Source of the DNA: Manduca sexta
Taxonomy: Eukaryota > Arthropoda > Insecta > Lepidoptera > Sphingidae
DNA length: 64,000 nt
Assembly (NCBI RefSeq): GCF_014839805.1
Contig: NC_051132.1
Location: 5,766,001-5,830,000 of the forward strand
Direction: 5' to 3'
Below the pieces are notes generated by a model that worked only from the letters and a program-made list of their open reading frames with translations, was not told the origin of the DNA and ran no database searches. How positions within the stretch are numbered: position 1 is the first letter of the stretch; each line of letters begins with the position of its first letter. The translations under genes and the position numbers were made by a program. Shown in pieces: positions 11,511-23,255 of this stretch.

Positions 11511-12371
11511 ATATGCTTTATAAACGCAAACATAATCCGAAAATTGAACTACGAATCTAAAGACCAAACATGGTTCGAAGCTCAAGGACATAACCAATGA
11601 CCTGAAAATATCGTTCGAGCGCAATTTGGTAACCCAAGCGTTATTTATTGCACCTCAAGTTTCTTCGATATAGTATTTATGGCAAAGGAAGTAATGTAAC
11701 CTAGAACTTTTTCGATCAATCTAAAGTGGCGTTCAATTAATGCTCGATATTTATAACTGTGTACACTGGGCTAGTTTGCTCCAACTTCCCCTAGAGGGAG
11801 ACTTATTACTCACTCAGTTATGAATGAAACAATGGTGCTTTAGTTCTTTTGTGTAGATGCAATTCTTGACCCGCAGTGTTATATTAAAACTCGGAATATT
11901 CTCGGCCGGTCGCGAAGATTGCCAACATCTTAGTTTCATTTTGTGAATGGGAAATTTTAAAAATAATTCCGCACTATTTCATATTTTTGAGAATTTTATA
12001 ATGTAATTTGATTTTGATAATTAATATAATATTACATAGATAGCATCAAGCTTTTACCCTGTTCATGGGTAGGCGGAGGTGTTACACACGTGGGTGTTGG
12101 GCCTGCCTCTTATTACTTAGCCGGCATAATCCAAATTTCCATTTATCGGGTAATTTTCAATTTCCAGGCAGAGTTTGAGCAAAGATGAAACAATCTAGGT
12201 GTGTACAAATCTAAAAATAATATAGCGTAAATATAAAAGTATACATAGTTACATACACGAACATACTCAATAAACAATTTATACTATTACAATATATTTA
12301 TAAATACAAATAGTAATATATAAAATACACACCAACACATATAGCTAATATAATAGTAGACGATTATTGAA
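11511..12371. other. unassigned DNA
   Basis: At about 12055-12140 'gttcatgggtaggcggagg' and 'ttagccggcataatcc' hint at a decayed repeat. No gene was recognised. Confidence 0.4.
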
Positions 12372-12520
12372 ATGATTAATCGTGTGTTAAGCAACAAAAG
12401 TCCAACTTTTGCATTAAATTCAAAACGATTCGTGGTTGACCTAACATCAAGTAGTACCCATGACCATGAAGCCTGCACAGTCTTCGAAACATCGGGAGAA
12501 ATTATAATATCAAAAACCAA
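12372..12520 (-). repeat. probable interspersed repeat fragment
   Basis: The stretch with 'acgattcgtggttgacc', 'gtacccatgaccatgaag' and 'acagtcttcgaaacatcggg' resembles a repeat I associate with lepidopteran genomes. This is the only copy in the window, so the call rests on recognition alone. The 79-codon frame over it is not called as a gene. Confidence 0.4.
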
Positions 12521-12865
12521 ATTCAATGTCTAACATTCGCGTAAATAAAATAAATGATCGAGTATTAATATTAACTAAGAATTTCCCTACTAATACATTC
12601 TGTGCTCAAACGAATAAATATACAATAATCCAGTATAGAATTTCATCATTATCTTGGCTAGTGCGTGCCCGTATAACTGATAAGACCGACTTGTTGATAA
12701 TATTGACAAAGGATTAGGGACGCTGATATGCAGCATCCAATTGATGGGTTCGAACGGGTTTATTTCCAATGATGATTCAATTATTGTTATGTTTTTGTGT
12801 GAAACTAGTTTTTGTTCGCGACTGTGACTGAAAATTATTTTTCGGGATTAAATTCCTAATTGAAT
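12521..12865. other. unassigned AT-rich DNA
   Basis: Nothing supported. Confidence 0.4.
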
Positions 12866-13060
12866 GTTGCCCACGGCGGCCAATCTCAACGGAGATCAGC
12901 CACTTACGCGGGAGATATACAGTGCACAAGTGTGTGCGCAATACACAGGTGCACTCTTTGTTCCTTCACTGTCATAGTCCGGTGCGACAGCAATCTGACA
13001 TAACCGAAGAGAGATCAGGCGGAGCACCAACGACTTACCAAGCTTTCCGAGGCATAGGAA
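12866..13060 (+). repeat. repeat G copy 2
   Basis: Ordered words 'cccacggcggccaatc', 'tcaacggagatcagcc', 'gtgcacaagtgtgtgcgc', 'tagtccggtgcgacag' and 'gagatcaggcggagcacc'. It lacks the palindrome of copy 1, so it shows the unrearranged order. Open frames on both strands across it are incidental. Confidence 0.7.
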
Positions 13061-13654
13061 TATCACACCGCCTATTTCTTGACTCCGAGTTGCAACTGAG
13101 TAACATTTAAGATGGAAAACCCAGTCACAATAATTTTTGGTCCAACCCGAGTCATACCCAATTATGCTTTTTTCAATCACATAAAATTCCTATTTTGTGT
13201 TTTTCGGATATTAGCCTGCATATTAATCTGAAAAATCTAACTTCATTGTAAAATCCAGCGGATAATGCGTTACTGGGAAGTGATTTTTAGTACCTATCTA
13301 AATCATATTCTGCAGAATAAAAACAGTTCTAAGTCAATACAAAATAGTAGTTTCCAAAAATAGTTCTAGAACATTTAAACGTTTATTGTAAGCATGATGG
13401 TAGAATAACAAAAACAATCAAGTTTCAGCTTTATAAAATTATTCATTAATGTCAATATACGAATTTTGATATTTAATTCATTTAAAATATTACATGTTTA
13501 CAGTTCCATACAAAACGATATTATTGTATTATGACTTCAATTGAGTGATGTAGTTTCGTTTGACAATAGTTTATTTATTCAACAACTTTATTGTTTCGTT
13601 TCGATAACTTAGCAGACAATGATGTTCAAAATTAAAGACTAGTCACACACAGGC
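13061..13654. other. unassigned AT-rich DNA
   Basis: Nothing recognised. Confidence 0.4.
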
Positions 13655-13825
13655 TCATTCTTTGTAATATATATTGGCCCAAGTGTGTCGCGTTCTGGGA
13701 TCTGCCTGTATATATACGGTTCCAACAAGCCGGCATAATTGTGTCGACTGCCGGGGGGTAATCATCTCTCGTCATTTGACATTCTATTAGATCCCATTCC
13801 ACCTACCATGAGGTCCAGTAGGGCC
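13655..13825 (-). repeat. repeat C, reverse orientation
   Basis: Reads in reverse as the family: 'gtgtgtcgcgttctggg', 'ttccaacaagccggcata', 'gtgtcgactgccgggggg', 'taatcatctctcgtca'. One of the better copies of the central part. Confidence 0.7.
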
Positions 13826-15504
13826 TGTTTGCCGTACGATATGACGTGTTAAACCAGTAAGAACAAAAAAGACTGCTAGAATTTGTCAGTTACACAGAGA
13901 GTATGGAAACGCCTCTATTGAAACAATTCCGGGTCTCTCAGATTGCGCGTACTAATGGCATGTCTACGTCTTTATTGTATTAAAATTATTTTTGGCAAAT
14001 TGTCTTTCGGAAAACTCATTTCATACCATAATGCCTCTGTTATTAAACTTAACTGAGTTAATAGCTAATGAAAGGAAGACTTCCAACTTAGAAATTGATC
14101 CAGCTATCTTACATTTGTTTTAAACTTCATCTCCAGATGGTTTGATGTCAAACGTTTTTGAGATCCTTTGTGTGTTAAAGACAAGGGTACTTATTAAACT
14201 TTAGCCGGGTCAGTAACTGACTCCACTTTCCTCTTTTACTATCGACTAGTCTCAAAGCGTTTTACTAGTGGCAAGCTTAGGTAGCGAGTTTACTACTCGG
14301 AAATCAATTATACTTCAGTGTATTTAACTTTAAGCAACTATTAATGTAAAGCAGTTCGCATTATAAACTAATAAAAGATAAACAGATTGTTTTTATTCAG
14401 TAAAAGTACAGAAAACTGTGAGAGAGTTACAGCTGTCGCGTGGGAATTACAAAAGAGGCAGATATTGGCTGCACATTCGTTTTGTCTCTTTCTACAGAGT
14501 GGTATATAAATTATATATTATAGTGGTAAGTAACAATAGTAAATATTTTAAGGATAATAATTTTCATACTCTATATTTCCGAGTATAAATCAAATTACTT
14601 GATATACTATTTGTCCCATAAATAACTCTCGATGTCAAAGCAATATTTCAGTGTGACTAACATTCGAAAAACATTTAAGTCGTATGAAATCCTTTATGTG
14701 ACCTTCTGAACCGATATCTACAAACAGGCTTGGACCATTTAATCTAGAGGAAAATGTCTGATACACGGAATAACATGGAAACACCCAATGTTTGTACCAT
14801 TTGAAAGATAAAAGGGATTTATTTTGCGTTTGAAGTTAGAATATATTCGAAAATTGTGTTTCTGTTTCGATTTAGATAATATGTAAAATTACCTCTGTAG
14901 TTTAATAGGCGATGTTGAAACTAGATTAAAATTTTATTCCTTGTCAAAATAATGGTACGTTTTTAAACTTCTATAGCGATTTAACTAATAACAATATAAT
15001 AAGCAGAATATATCAAATATGTTTTATTCATATAGAAAATGTATCACAAGCATCGATAAAGGTCGCATATTCCTCACTAGATACAGCGTATCATGGTTGA
15101 GAAAATATTGATAAAGACTTAAATAGTAGATTGTTTTCTTCTATAAAGTATTTTAAGAAATATATTGTGTTGTATCATCTCATTTAAGATCCTTTTTGGA
15201 ACTTACACGTGTAGTATAAACATAATATTATGCTACGTGGCTTCTAGATTTTAAATAGGGTAGACGTTACAAAGTAAAGGTGGAAAGAGGTTAAAAAAAT
15301 GCGCCTACTGATCCCCAGATATTTTTTACTTCAAATTCAGTTTATTTTCATATAATGTAAAAAATATTCGGTTATTAATTCAAAATAGACCTGGATAATT
15401 GCGAATTGGACTTGCGCACCAATGATAGTTTATCAAAAACTTATACACGGTTATTAATACAACCGCAAATTATATGTTTGTAATAGTAAATTTTTTTTTA
15501 CCTT
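13826..15504. other. unassigned AT-rich DNA
   Basis: A TATA-like 'gtggtatataaatta' (about 14500) precedes a donor-like 'ggtaagta' (about 14525). There is no coding support, so it is not called as a promoter. No gene or repeat was recognised. Confidence 0.35.
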
Positions 15505-15625
15505 TACATGCCTGTAAGGCGTTGTGTCTTGTAAAATTTTATGATTTTAAGTCAACGAGAAGTAGTCTGTAGTTCTTGATATCCTTGCAAAATATTCAAT
15601 ACAAAACCGATATTACAGTCATTTC
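15505..15625 (-). repeat. repeat H fragment
   Basis: 'tttatgattttaagtcaacg' followed by 'tagttcttgatatccttgc' mirrors the end of the copies at 17401-17745 and 35335-35615 in reverse, and resembles 31000-31110. Confidence 0.5.
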
Positions 15626-16290
15626 TTCTGATTGCGTGAAGAAAAATTTATAAGATAGATTTTTTATAGCTGATAGTGACCGTGGAGTCGAATATTTGTG
15701 ATGAATTTCCAATTTGAAACCCTACTACGCCTTCCTTAGATAAAAGGTCTTGACAAACGGACGGATAACAGTGGTCTTATAAGGATTCCTTTTGAGATAT
15801 GGCAGCCTAAAAAATATTGTCGGGTGTAAGGATTGAACCTAGAATCTAACATGTTTCATTGCAAAATTATAAATATACGAGCCATCGAATCAATTTCCCT
15901 TATTTTTCGACAAATTCAGAGTTTCATTTAGTTCCTTTTAGGCATTAGGTCGAGCCTGGTGTAATTATGTCTACAGAATGATAAGTAAACTGAGGTAATA
16001 GCATACATGTATAATGTATTCTAATTTATTCGTCTACGTTTTTATTTTGATTTAATAAAAAAAAATATGATAATCTGCGCCTAATATAATTTTTTGCCGA
16101 AGGAAACCGGGGTATATTGCCAGTGCAAAATAAATAGCAACTCACCGAAATATATTGGATGTTAGCGTTAGCTTTCATAGAGTATTAAGTAGATTGATCG
16201 GTAAGTTCTTTGTATCCGTGGTTATAGGAGTATGTAATCTATGCTTTATATACATCCCTTAAAGTAGCTATTCATATAACGATTTCTTGT
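15626..16290. other. unassigned AT-rich DNA
   Basis: Nothing recognised. Confidence 0.4.
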
Positions 16291-16425
16291 GTTTACGCGA
16301 ATGTTAGGCATTGAAATAAAATTATTTGCGGGATTAATCGCGGTTTTTTATACTATAATTTATCGCCCGTTTCGAAGACTTTGCAGCCTTCGTAGTCACC
16401 GGGCAGACTGAAGTGTTGGTCATAC
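16291..16425 (+). repeat. repeat F copy
   Basis: Landmarks 'gtttacgcgaatgttagg', 'cattgaaataaaattatt', 'taatcgcggttttttat', 'tttgcagccttcgtagtc' and 'gggcagactgaagtgttgg' in the same order as the other copies. Confidence 0.7.
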
Positions 16426-17400
16426 GAAAAATCAAAATTACAATATATAGGTATATTTTACAATTATATTTTTATTTTTTAGTTTTAGCTGTTGATGGTC
16501 CGATCTACGCAAAATAAGCTCACAATGGCTTGAAGTCTGGCAGCAGGTCTTTTGGGTTCCGATTTAATTAAATGTAGAATAGGATCCCAGGCTTATATAA
16601 GCTTTGAAATAATTTTAATTTATAATTTTACTATATTATGTGCTTTGAGCATACCAAAATTAAATATCGTAAACATTTAATTGCTGATAACAAAAACCAA
16701 AGTACATTATAAAATTATTATATTTGCTACGAAACATAACATTATTTCGAAATAATAAGCGATATATTAGAACTTCCATCGTAAGTTACATACGAAAGTT
16801 ATATCATATACCACGAGGTACCTGCTCCAGATTCGATCTGCCAAGACCGCACTAAACTTGGCAATACCTACAGATCTTACACGATTACGCTAACTTACTT
16901 ACCTTTTCCTCATATCTTGGCAGTAAAAGTAAAGGAAGGCTATGTTTTTCGGGAAAGTATGGCAGCTTTATATACGTCTATTTGGATTATTAAAGAAATT
17001 AACTAACAGGTGTATTTTTTCGGAAAAGAAATGTTGAAGGAAACTCAAGTCTTATTATCTTCCATTCAGAAATATTATTGTCTTCCTCTCCGTAAACACT
17101 TGCTATTTATATTCGTAATAATATAAAAAAAACGGAAGAAAATTTGTATATATACAGTTTTTTTTTTAATAAACTAAATATTAGTTTTAAAAAAATACAC
17201 AATTCGATACCTGATTGATCTTATAGAAAATGTTGTTAGGAACATAACGTGGGGACATATTTATTGATTAGTCTTCAACCAACTGCGGTTATCAAATTCA
17301 AAGCCTATTGGTATACATACATACACAAACGTCAAATCACATTTATGTATAAATAGCATCTTTTAGCAAATTCAAATATTTATTAATTATTACTTATTTT
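16426..17400. other. unassigned AT-rich DNA
   Basis: Nothing recognised. Confidence 0.4.
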
Positions 17401-17745
17401 TTGGGTTCTATACCTCAAAGGGAACTCTTATAGGAACACTTTGTTTGTCTGAATGTCCGTCTGACAAGACCCTTATTTACAGGAACGCGTATTGATACTA
17501 TATCAAGTTAAAATTAATATAAAATACTCGTCTATGGTCTCTATGAGCTTCGTGTTAAATACAAACTTGTAAGTCGACGCAATCAAAATATATAAAGTTT
17601 ATGTCGCACATATTCGCCTATTTTGGGATTACGCAACGGACCAAAACCTATAGCGTACTTCCCTTTCGTTTTGAATCATGATATTTGTCAAGAAACAATG
17701 TTCATAGCACATAAAAAAGAAAATAATCTGAAAACCACAAATACA
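17401..17745 (+). repeat. repeat H copy
   Basis: Shares with 35335-35615 the order 'aaagggaactc' (aaaggggaatcc), 'tgtccgtctg', 'tatcaagttaaaatt', 'ggtctctatgag' (ggtccctttgag), 'gtcgcacatattc', 'caaaacctat' and 'tcatgatatttgtcaag'. Non-coding, class unknown. Confidence 0.65.
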
Positions 17746-17784
17746 TACTTTAAAAACAAAAATTACACCAGGTAACAAGCGGAT

Positions 17785-17945
17785 GGCTATCTGGATAGAG
17801 TATTGCCAAGAGATGATTATTAATTATTCCTCGCCGATTGCCCCAACTTTTCCTGCTTAAAACTGGAAATACACTACCCGTGGGCCACCATAGGATTTAT
17901 ATCTTGTGTGTAGACTGGGCAGATATCCTACCACCAACCTATTAA
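17785..17945 (+). repeat. repeat C, diverged
   Basis: 'agagatgattattaattatt' followed by 'cctcgccgattgcccc', then 'cgtgggccaccatagg' and 'cttgtgtgtagactggg' keep the family order with many changes. Confidence 0.5.
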
Positions 17946-19021
17946 CGGAAATACAATTAATATTATCGATATAATCTCGACACTGCCTCCATTTCGGCAT
18001 CTATCACATTAACAAGGGAAGTAGATAGTGATGACTGAATATTCCTTATCGGTACACATATTAATCATCTATTTGTAGATACCATAGTCTTTATAAAAAC
18101 TAGAGATGTATAACTATTTAATTTATTTAATATATAAGTTCGATGACATATTTAACTATTGTCTTGTATCTATCGACATGACTGAGAATTCAAACGCTCA
18201 GAAAAAAATCCTTTACACTAAACTTATTCTCTCAAAAATAAATAAGAACGCAAAAATACGGGCGAAACACAAACTCCGAATTAATTATACAGTGTGCACA
18301 TGCGCTTAATTACTATTCCATGAGCATGTACGTCTAAACCACCGCTATCTAAATTCATTCGTTCCATTCGTTCATTAATCTTCGCAACATTTCACTCATC
18401 CATTCATTCATATAAGAGATATAGATAGATACTGGTGCTTAAAGAGGTAAGCCCGTTTTAGGTTTAATTGCGATACATTAGCTAGTACACAAAAGGGAGA
18501 CGTTTTTAAATACAGACCTAATGTAACGCAAAATGTTTGACAAGGGTTCCGATGCTATCATTTGAGTTAATGGCCTCCTAATGGATTTTGCACCGTCTCG
18601 TAGATGCAGGAAGATTCCATTGTTCATTTTTAAGGTTCCGTACAGAAATTGTATTAACCGAATTCTGTTAGAAACAGCCAATTTCTTCATGTGAAAGTAG
18701 CATCTAAAGTAAACGCCATAAGACATACCAAACGCAAAAGTGGCTAAAGTAAAAGTCATAAGAATTGCCACAACACAAACTTTACTAGAGTTAAATCTAT
18801 AAGTATTGCCATAACAGAAATGGCAGGATTTGTTAAAATATATCAGTAATATTATCTGTTTCTCAATTTAATAAATCATCACGGTCTCAGTTAGTTCGTA
18901 TTCTTAACCGAATCTAGCAGTGTCGCCACTGCTCTTAATGGTAAGTGAAGTGAAGTCAGAATAAGATGTCCAGACGAGAGATGATAATACTTTTCCACTT
19001 AACATAAATATGCTGTATAAT
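17946..19021. other. unassigned DNA
   Basis: Holds an ATTC/TTCA-rich stretch at about 18350-18412 and a small repeat C piece at about 18925-18992 ('ctcttaatggtaagtgaag', 'cgagagatgat'). The short open frames here have no family features. Confidence 0.4.
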
Positions 19022-19303
19022 TATTTATTATGTTTGTGCCAATAGACATTGAAATAAAACTATTTTAAGGATTTCATCGTGATTTTTAACCGACTTTAAA
19101 GAATGAGAATATCATTAAGATATGATTTTTTTTATAAGGCGTGATTTTTTTTATCCTGTTATGTGAATTTTTTTTTTTTTGGTTGTGAGTGGTTCTTAAA
19201 GGCGGTTTTTTGTTATTTTTTTTATTTATATATTAATTTCTCCCGACTTTTTGAAGACTTTGCAGTCTTCGTGATCACGGGGCGGACTGAAGTGTTGGTC
19301 ATC
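19022..19303 (+). repeat. repeat F copy interrupted by T-rich DNA
   Basis: Left part ('cattgaaataaaactatt', 'ttcatcgtgatttttaac') and right part ('tttctcccgactttttgaag', 'tgcagtcttcgtgatcac') are separated by about 110 bases of T-rich sequence absent from the other copies. The interruption could be a small insertion or a simple-repeat expansion. Confidence 0.6.
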
Positions 19304-19337
19304 CAAAAAGTCAACACACAGTTATCCAGCTTGAAAT

Positions 19338-19415
19338 ATATACGTACAAGTTGATGGGTTGGTTACCTTGTGTATAGTGGTCGCCCTCCGGATACAAACA
19401 TTCTACCACCTTCCA
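19338..19415 (+). repeat. repeat C 3' fragment
   Basis: 'ccttgtgtatagtggtcgcc' then 'ctccggatacaaacattcta' and 'ccacc' correspond to the right end of the copy at 30172-30436. Confidence 0.5.
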
Positions 19416-19658
19416 AGAGATGTTATGAGATCGATTGAAGTCCTCACTTGGTTCACCCATATCAATAACAAGATTAGTCATTAACATGATGTTTTCCGAT
19501 TGTATTGTTTTATTATGAAAGTAAACGATAAACAAGATAAAATGTATTTGACATTGTATTTTTGGAGTGGATACCAGTTGATTAAACTGAATTGAGTGTT
19601 TGTGGTATCGTGTCTTGAGTTCATGATGTATTCAATTATTTATAGTTTTGTTTATATA

Positions 19659-19760
19659 CTAGTTCTGCCCGCGATGCCGCCTACGTAAGACAATATTCTG
19701 TATAAATTTGTAAAATCGTTTTCCGAATCGGAGTAATAGTTCCAGAAATCAACGCGTTGG
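19659..19760 (-). mobile_element. Helitron-like end, decayed
   Basis: Host A then 'ctagttctgcccgcgatgcc' keeps the CTAG end and part of the GC hairpin of the family. The body ('gttttccgaatcggagtaat', 'agttccagaaatcaacgcg') is diverged. The right limit is approximate. Confidence 0.45.
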
Positions 19761-20110
19761 AAGAAAAAACAAAAACATCACCGTTATAATAATAGATTTT
19801 ACGCGACGTTTCTATATAAAACAAGTGATGGTTTTATTTACCTAGTATTTACTAAGAGGCCGTAGAAATAAACCAATCACATCTTTGAGTTTTGAGCAAG
19901 ATCTTAAGTAAACATTTAATAAACAAAACTTGAGCTGTTGTTGAATAAATGTTGAGTCGGCGCTGTTGAATAAATTAAACTCGGCAATCAAAATCAAAAG
20001 TTTTACGTAAACAGGTCTTTATTTCAAGTCACGGTGTTTAAATTGAGACGATCTTAAGATGCTGCTAAACTTAACAGCGTTTTAGTCCACATCGGACTTT
20101 AGTGCAAAAC

Positions 20111-20392
20111 TGAGTTGGATGTTGATTTATGTTTAAGCGAATGTTAGACGTAGCGAAGACGTCGCACATAATCTCACGTAAATGTTTGGGTAAGTGATGG
20201 GTCATGTACGTCACATGCGCCACGTACAAGATTAGTATATAAGCAACATTTGTACATGAAATAAATCAGACGAAAAATCATCTCGTGTCTCATTTCATCT
20301 TGTAAATTATGGCAAATTAAACATTGAAAAATTTATAGTACAAAAACCGCGATAACATCCGTAAAATAGTTTTATTTCAATGAGTTGGATGT
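20111..20392. mobile_element. 258-bp insertion with 12-bp target duplication
   Basis: The direct repeat 'tgagttggatgt' occurs at 20111-20122 and 20381-20392, bracketing 20123-20380. The left end resembles the start of repeat F ('tatgtttaagcgaatgttag'). The right end is the reverse complement of another part of repeat F ('accgcgataacatccgtaaa', 'tagttttatttcaa'). So the two F-like parts face each other. The interior has 'agtatataagc' (TATA-like) and 'gaaataaatcag' (AATAAA). A retroposed copy with an internal inversion, or a solo LTR-like piece, are both possible. Confidence 0.6.
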
Positions 20393-21408
20393 ATGAACAC
20401 GGCCCTAAGTGACTAATTGTGTTAACAACTTACACGTGGTCTTAGATTTATCTCAGTCCGCTATAAAACGTTCAAAACCACGAAACAAGCCGGGCTTATG
20501 AAAGAATCTTGTACTTATTTTTTCGAACGACGAGCGAATATTGTTTACGCACCCCAAGAGGATATATTATGATGGCTGGCCAGCATTATATTTCATGACC
20601 TTCAAATGTATGACCTAACTGAATGTTATTCCTTATCGATTTACAGAAGATTGATAAATGATAACATAGAACTTGATGATTACTAATGGATGCTAACTAA
20701 AAGATCGCACTCATTCGATAAAAAAACAGTAACTAGTGATAATATTTTATCCCTTAACGTCTGCGAAAAAGTTATTTAATATACAAATATCAGTAAATCA
20801 AAGTATATATTTACATTATTTTAAAGGAAACTGGGAGTGAAAATGTAATAATTATATTTTACGGTACACAGAACTATTAATCTCTTCATACAATTACCCG
20901 AAGTATATTTTTGTTGTGAGACCGAACGCGCGGTTTCAGACCTACTTTTAAAATTACTGTTGAATATGTAACAGTCCAAATATTTACTTTACGTGATTTA
21001 AGAAAGCCAACGTTAGTTGCTAATATAATAATATGTTAGCAAATGGCTATACAGTTTTATAAAGTACAGAAAAATGTTTTCCCTCGCGGTCTGCTGAATA
21101 TCAAACATAATACATTAATTTGGGTAATAAGGCTACCAGTTTAGAGATATACAGTGAAGTAGCTACTTCAACAGCACAAATGTAGCGAAAATTATTCAGA
21201 TCCGAGAAGTATAGTCGTTCTGGTAATACTTTGTGGTATATATATTATCTTTCTTATTAATCTAATATAATTGCGAAAGTTCATGAAAATGTTAGGATGT
21301 TTGGTATAAGTAAAGTAAATCAGCTAAATTGATTTGGATAAAATTTTGCATCCAGGTAGAAGTACATATGTACAGGTAAAGCAAGCTATAATTTAACTAT
21401 ATTTTATG
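20393..21408. other. unassigned AT-rich DNA
   Basis: Ends in a short (AAT)n run at about 21412-21432 next to the SINE tail. No gene was recognised. Confidence 0.4.
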
Positions 21409-21749
21409 AATATAATAATAATAATAATAATATCAGCCCTGTATTATATACTTGCCCACTGCTGAGCACGGGCATCCTCTACTACTGAGAGGGTTTAGGC
21501 CTTAGTCCACCACACTGGCCTAGTGCGGAATGGTAGACTTCACACACCTTCGAAATTCCTATAGAGAACTTCTCAGATGTGCAGGTTTCCTCACGATGTT
21601 TTCCTTCACCGTTAAAGCGAACGATAAATTCACAAAGAATACACACATAATTTTTTTTAGAAAAGTCAGAGGTGTGTGCCCTTGGGATTTGAACCTGCGG
21701 ACATTCGTCTCGGCAGTCCGTTCCACACCCAACTAGGCTATCGCCGCTT
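21409..21749 (-). mobile_element. SINE-A, near full length
   Basis: tRNA-derived SINE in reverse. On the minus strand it starts 'agcggcgatagcctagttgg' (an A-box match, TRGCNNAGTNGG) and continues with 'aggttcaaatcccaaggg' (a B-box match, GGTTCRANNCC). It carries the family body and ends in an (ATT)n tail. The open frames within it are incidental. It lies 10 bp from the CTAG end of the Helitron-like element. Confidence 0.85.
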
Positions 21750-21759
21750 TATTCTATTA

Positions 21760-23028
21760 CTAGCTTTTGCCCGCGGCTCCGCCCGCGTTATAAAGTTTTT
21801 CGGGCTAAAGTTTTCCGTTATAAAAGTCACGCTATATATTTTCCCGGGAGCCTATGTTCTTCCCAGGGCCTCAAACTGTCTCCATACCAAATTTTATCCT
21901 AATACGTTGGGTAGTTTTGACTTTAACACGTTCGGGTAGACCGATGCAGCGGGGGACTTTTGTTTTATGATATATTTTTGTAGAACTTTTTTAAGAGGAA
22001 CAATCCCGTCATACATTATTGTTGCATAACTTTAACCGTTTACGCAGCGACGCAACAGAAGCTCTCAAAACTAATAAATTGTCCCCGTTTTTGCATCATG
22101 TTTCATTACTGCTCCGCTCCTATTGGTCATAGCGTGACGATATATAACCTATAGCACTCCAGGAACAAAGGGCTATCCAACACAAAAATATTTTTTCAGT
22201 TCGAACCGGTAGTTCCTGAGATTAGCGATTACTGCTCCGCTCCTATTGGGCATAGCGTGATGATATATATAGCTTATAGCATTCCAGGAACAAAGGGCTA
22301 TCCAACACAAAAAGAATTATTCAGTTCAAACTCCTAGTTTCTGAGATTAGCCATTACTGCTCTGCTCCTATTGGTCATAGCGTGATGATATATAGCCTAT
22401 AGCACTTCACGAACAAAGGGCTATCCAATACAAAATGTTTTTTAGTTCGAACCGGTAGTTCCTGAGATAAGCCATTACTGCTCTGCTCCTATTGGGTATA
22501 GCGTGATGATATATAGCTTATAGCACTCCAGGAACAAAAGGCTATCCAACGCAAAAAGAATTTTTCAGTTTGGACCGGTAGTTCCTGAGATTAGCCATTA
22601 CAGCTCCGCTCCTATTGGGTATAGCGTGATGATATATAGCCTATAGCACTCCACGAACAAAGGGCTATCCAACGCAAAAAAAATTTTTCAGTTCGGACCG
22701 GTAGTTCCTGAGATTAGGCATTACTGCTCTGCTCCTATTGGGTATAGCGTGATGATATATAGCCTATAGCACTCCACGAACAAAGGGCTATCCAACGCAA
22801 AAATAATTTTTCAGTTCGGACCGGTAGTTCCTGAGATTAGGCATTACTGCTCCGCTCCTATTGGGTATAGCGTGATGATATATAGCCTATAGCACTCCAC
22901 GAACATAGGGCTATCCAACGCAAAAAGAATTTTTCAGTTTGGACCGGTAGTTCCTGAGATTAGCGCGTTCAAACAAACAAACAAACAAACAAACAAACAA
23001 ACTCTTCAGCTTTATATAATAGTATAGA
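21760..23028 (-). mobile_element. non-autonomous Helitron-like element with internal satellite
   Basis: Read on the minus strand, it begins after an A with 'tctatactattatataaagc' and ends with 'gcgggcggagccgcgggc' and 'aaaagctag' followed by T. These are TC/CTAG ends, insertion between A and T, and a terminal hairpin (cgcgg gcggag ccgcg) about 10 bases from the end, all diagnostic of Helitrons. Next to the TC end is a (CAAA)n microsatellite, then seven tandem units (22105-22965), then a unique region. No Rep/helicase frame, so it is non-autonomous. Confidence 0.8.
22105..22965 (-). repeat. seven-unit ~123-bp tandem array
   Basis: Units begin 'attactgctccgctcc' (or ctctgctcc) at 22105, 22228, 22353, 22474, 22597, 22720 and 22843, so spacings are 121-125 bases. 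Each unit holds 'tatagcgtgatgatatatag', 'gggctatccaa' and 'ccggtagttcctgagatt'. The unit nearest the element centre (22105) is the most divergent. Confidence 0.92.
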
Positions 23029-23054
23029 TTATATTTATATTACAATATATTTTA

Positions 23055-23255
23055 TTGCTTTAACGGTGAAGGAAAATATCGTGAGGAAACCTGCATGTCT
23101 GAGAAGTTCTCTATGGGAATTTTGAGGGTGTGTGAAGTCTACCAATCCGTACTAGGCCAGCGTGGTGGATTAAGGCCTAATCCCTCTCAGTAGTAGATTA
23201 GGCCCGATCCCACCAGTGGGACAGTATAATTTAATACAGGGTTAAGGGTAGATAT
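23055..23255 (+). mobile_element. SINE-A, 5'-truncated
   Basis: Starts inside the body at 'tgctttaacggtgaagg' and runs to 'gggacagtataatttaatac'. The tRNA-like head is missing. It lies about 25 bases beyond the TC end of the Helitron-like element, in opposite orientation to the SINE at 21409-21749. Confidence 0.8.

Noticed and set aside
11345..11533. 62-codon reverse frame, and similar frames at 12896, 30174, 42101 and 63267
   Set aside because: All lie within interspersed repeats C and G and differ from copy to copy; not conserved as proteins.
14480..14530. TATA-like box followed by a donor-like gtaagta
   Set aside because: AT-rich background makes both likely by chance; no coding or CpG support.
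21676..21939. Frames at 21676, 40748 and 61823 that look alike in parts
   Set aside because: Similarity comes from the shared unique region of the Helitron-like element; frames break at different points and no Rep or helicase motif is present.
22105..22965. Possible CRISPR-like array because of regular spacing
   Set aside because: The whole ~123-bp unit is repeated, with no variable spacers, in a eukaryotic transposon.
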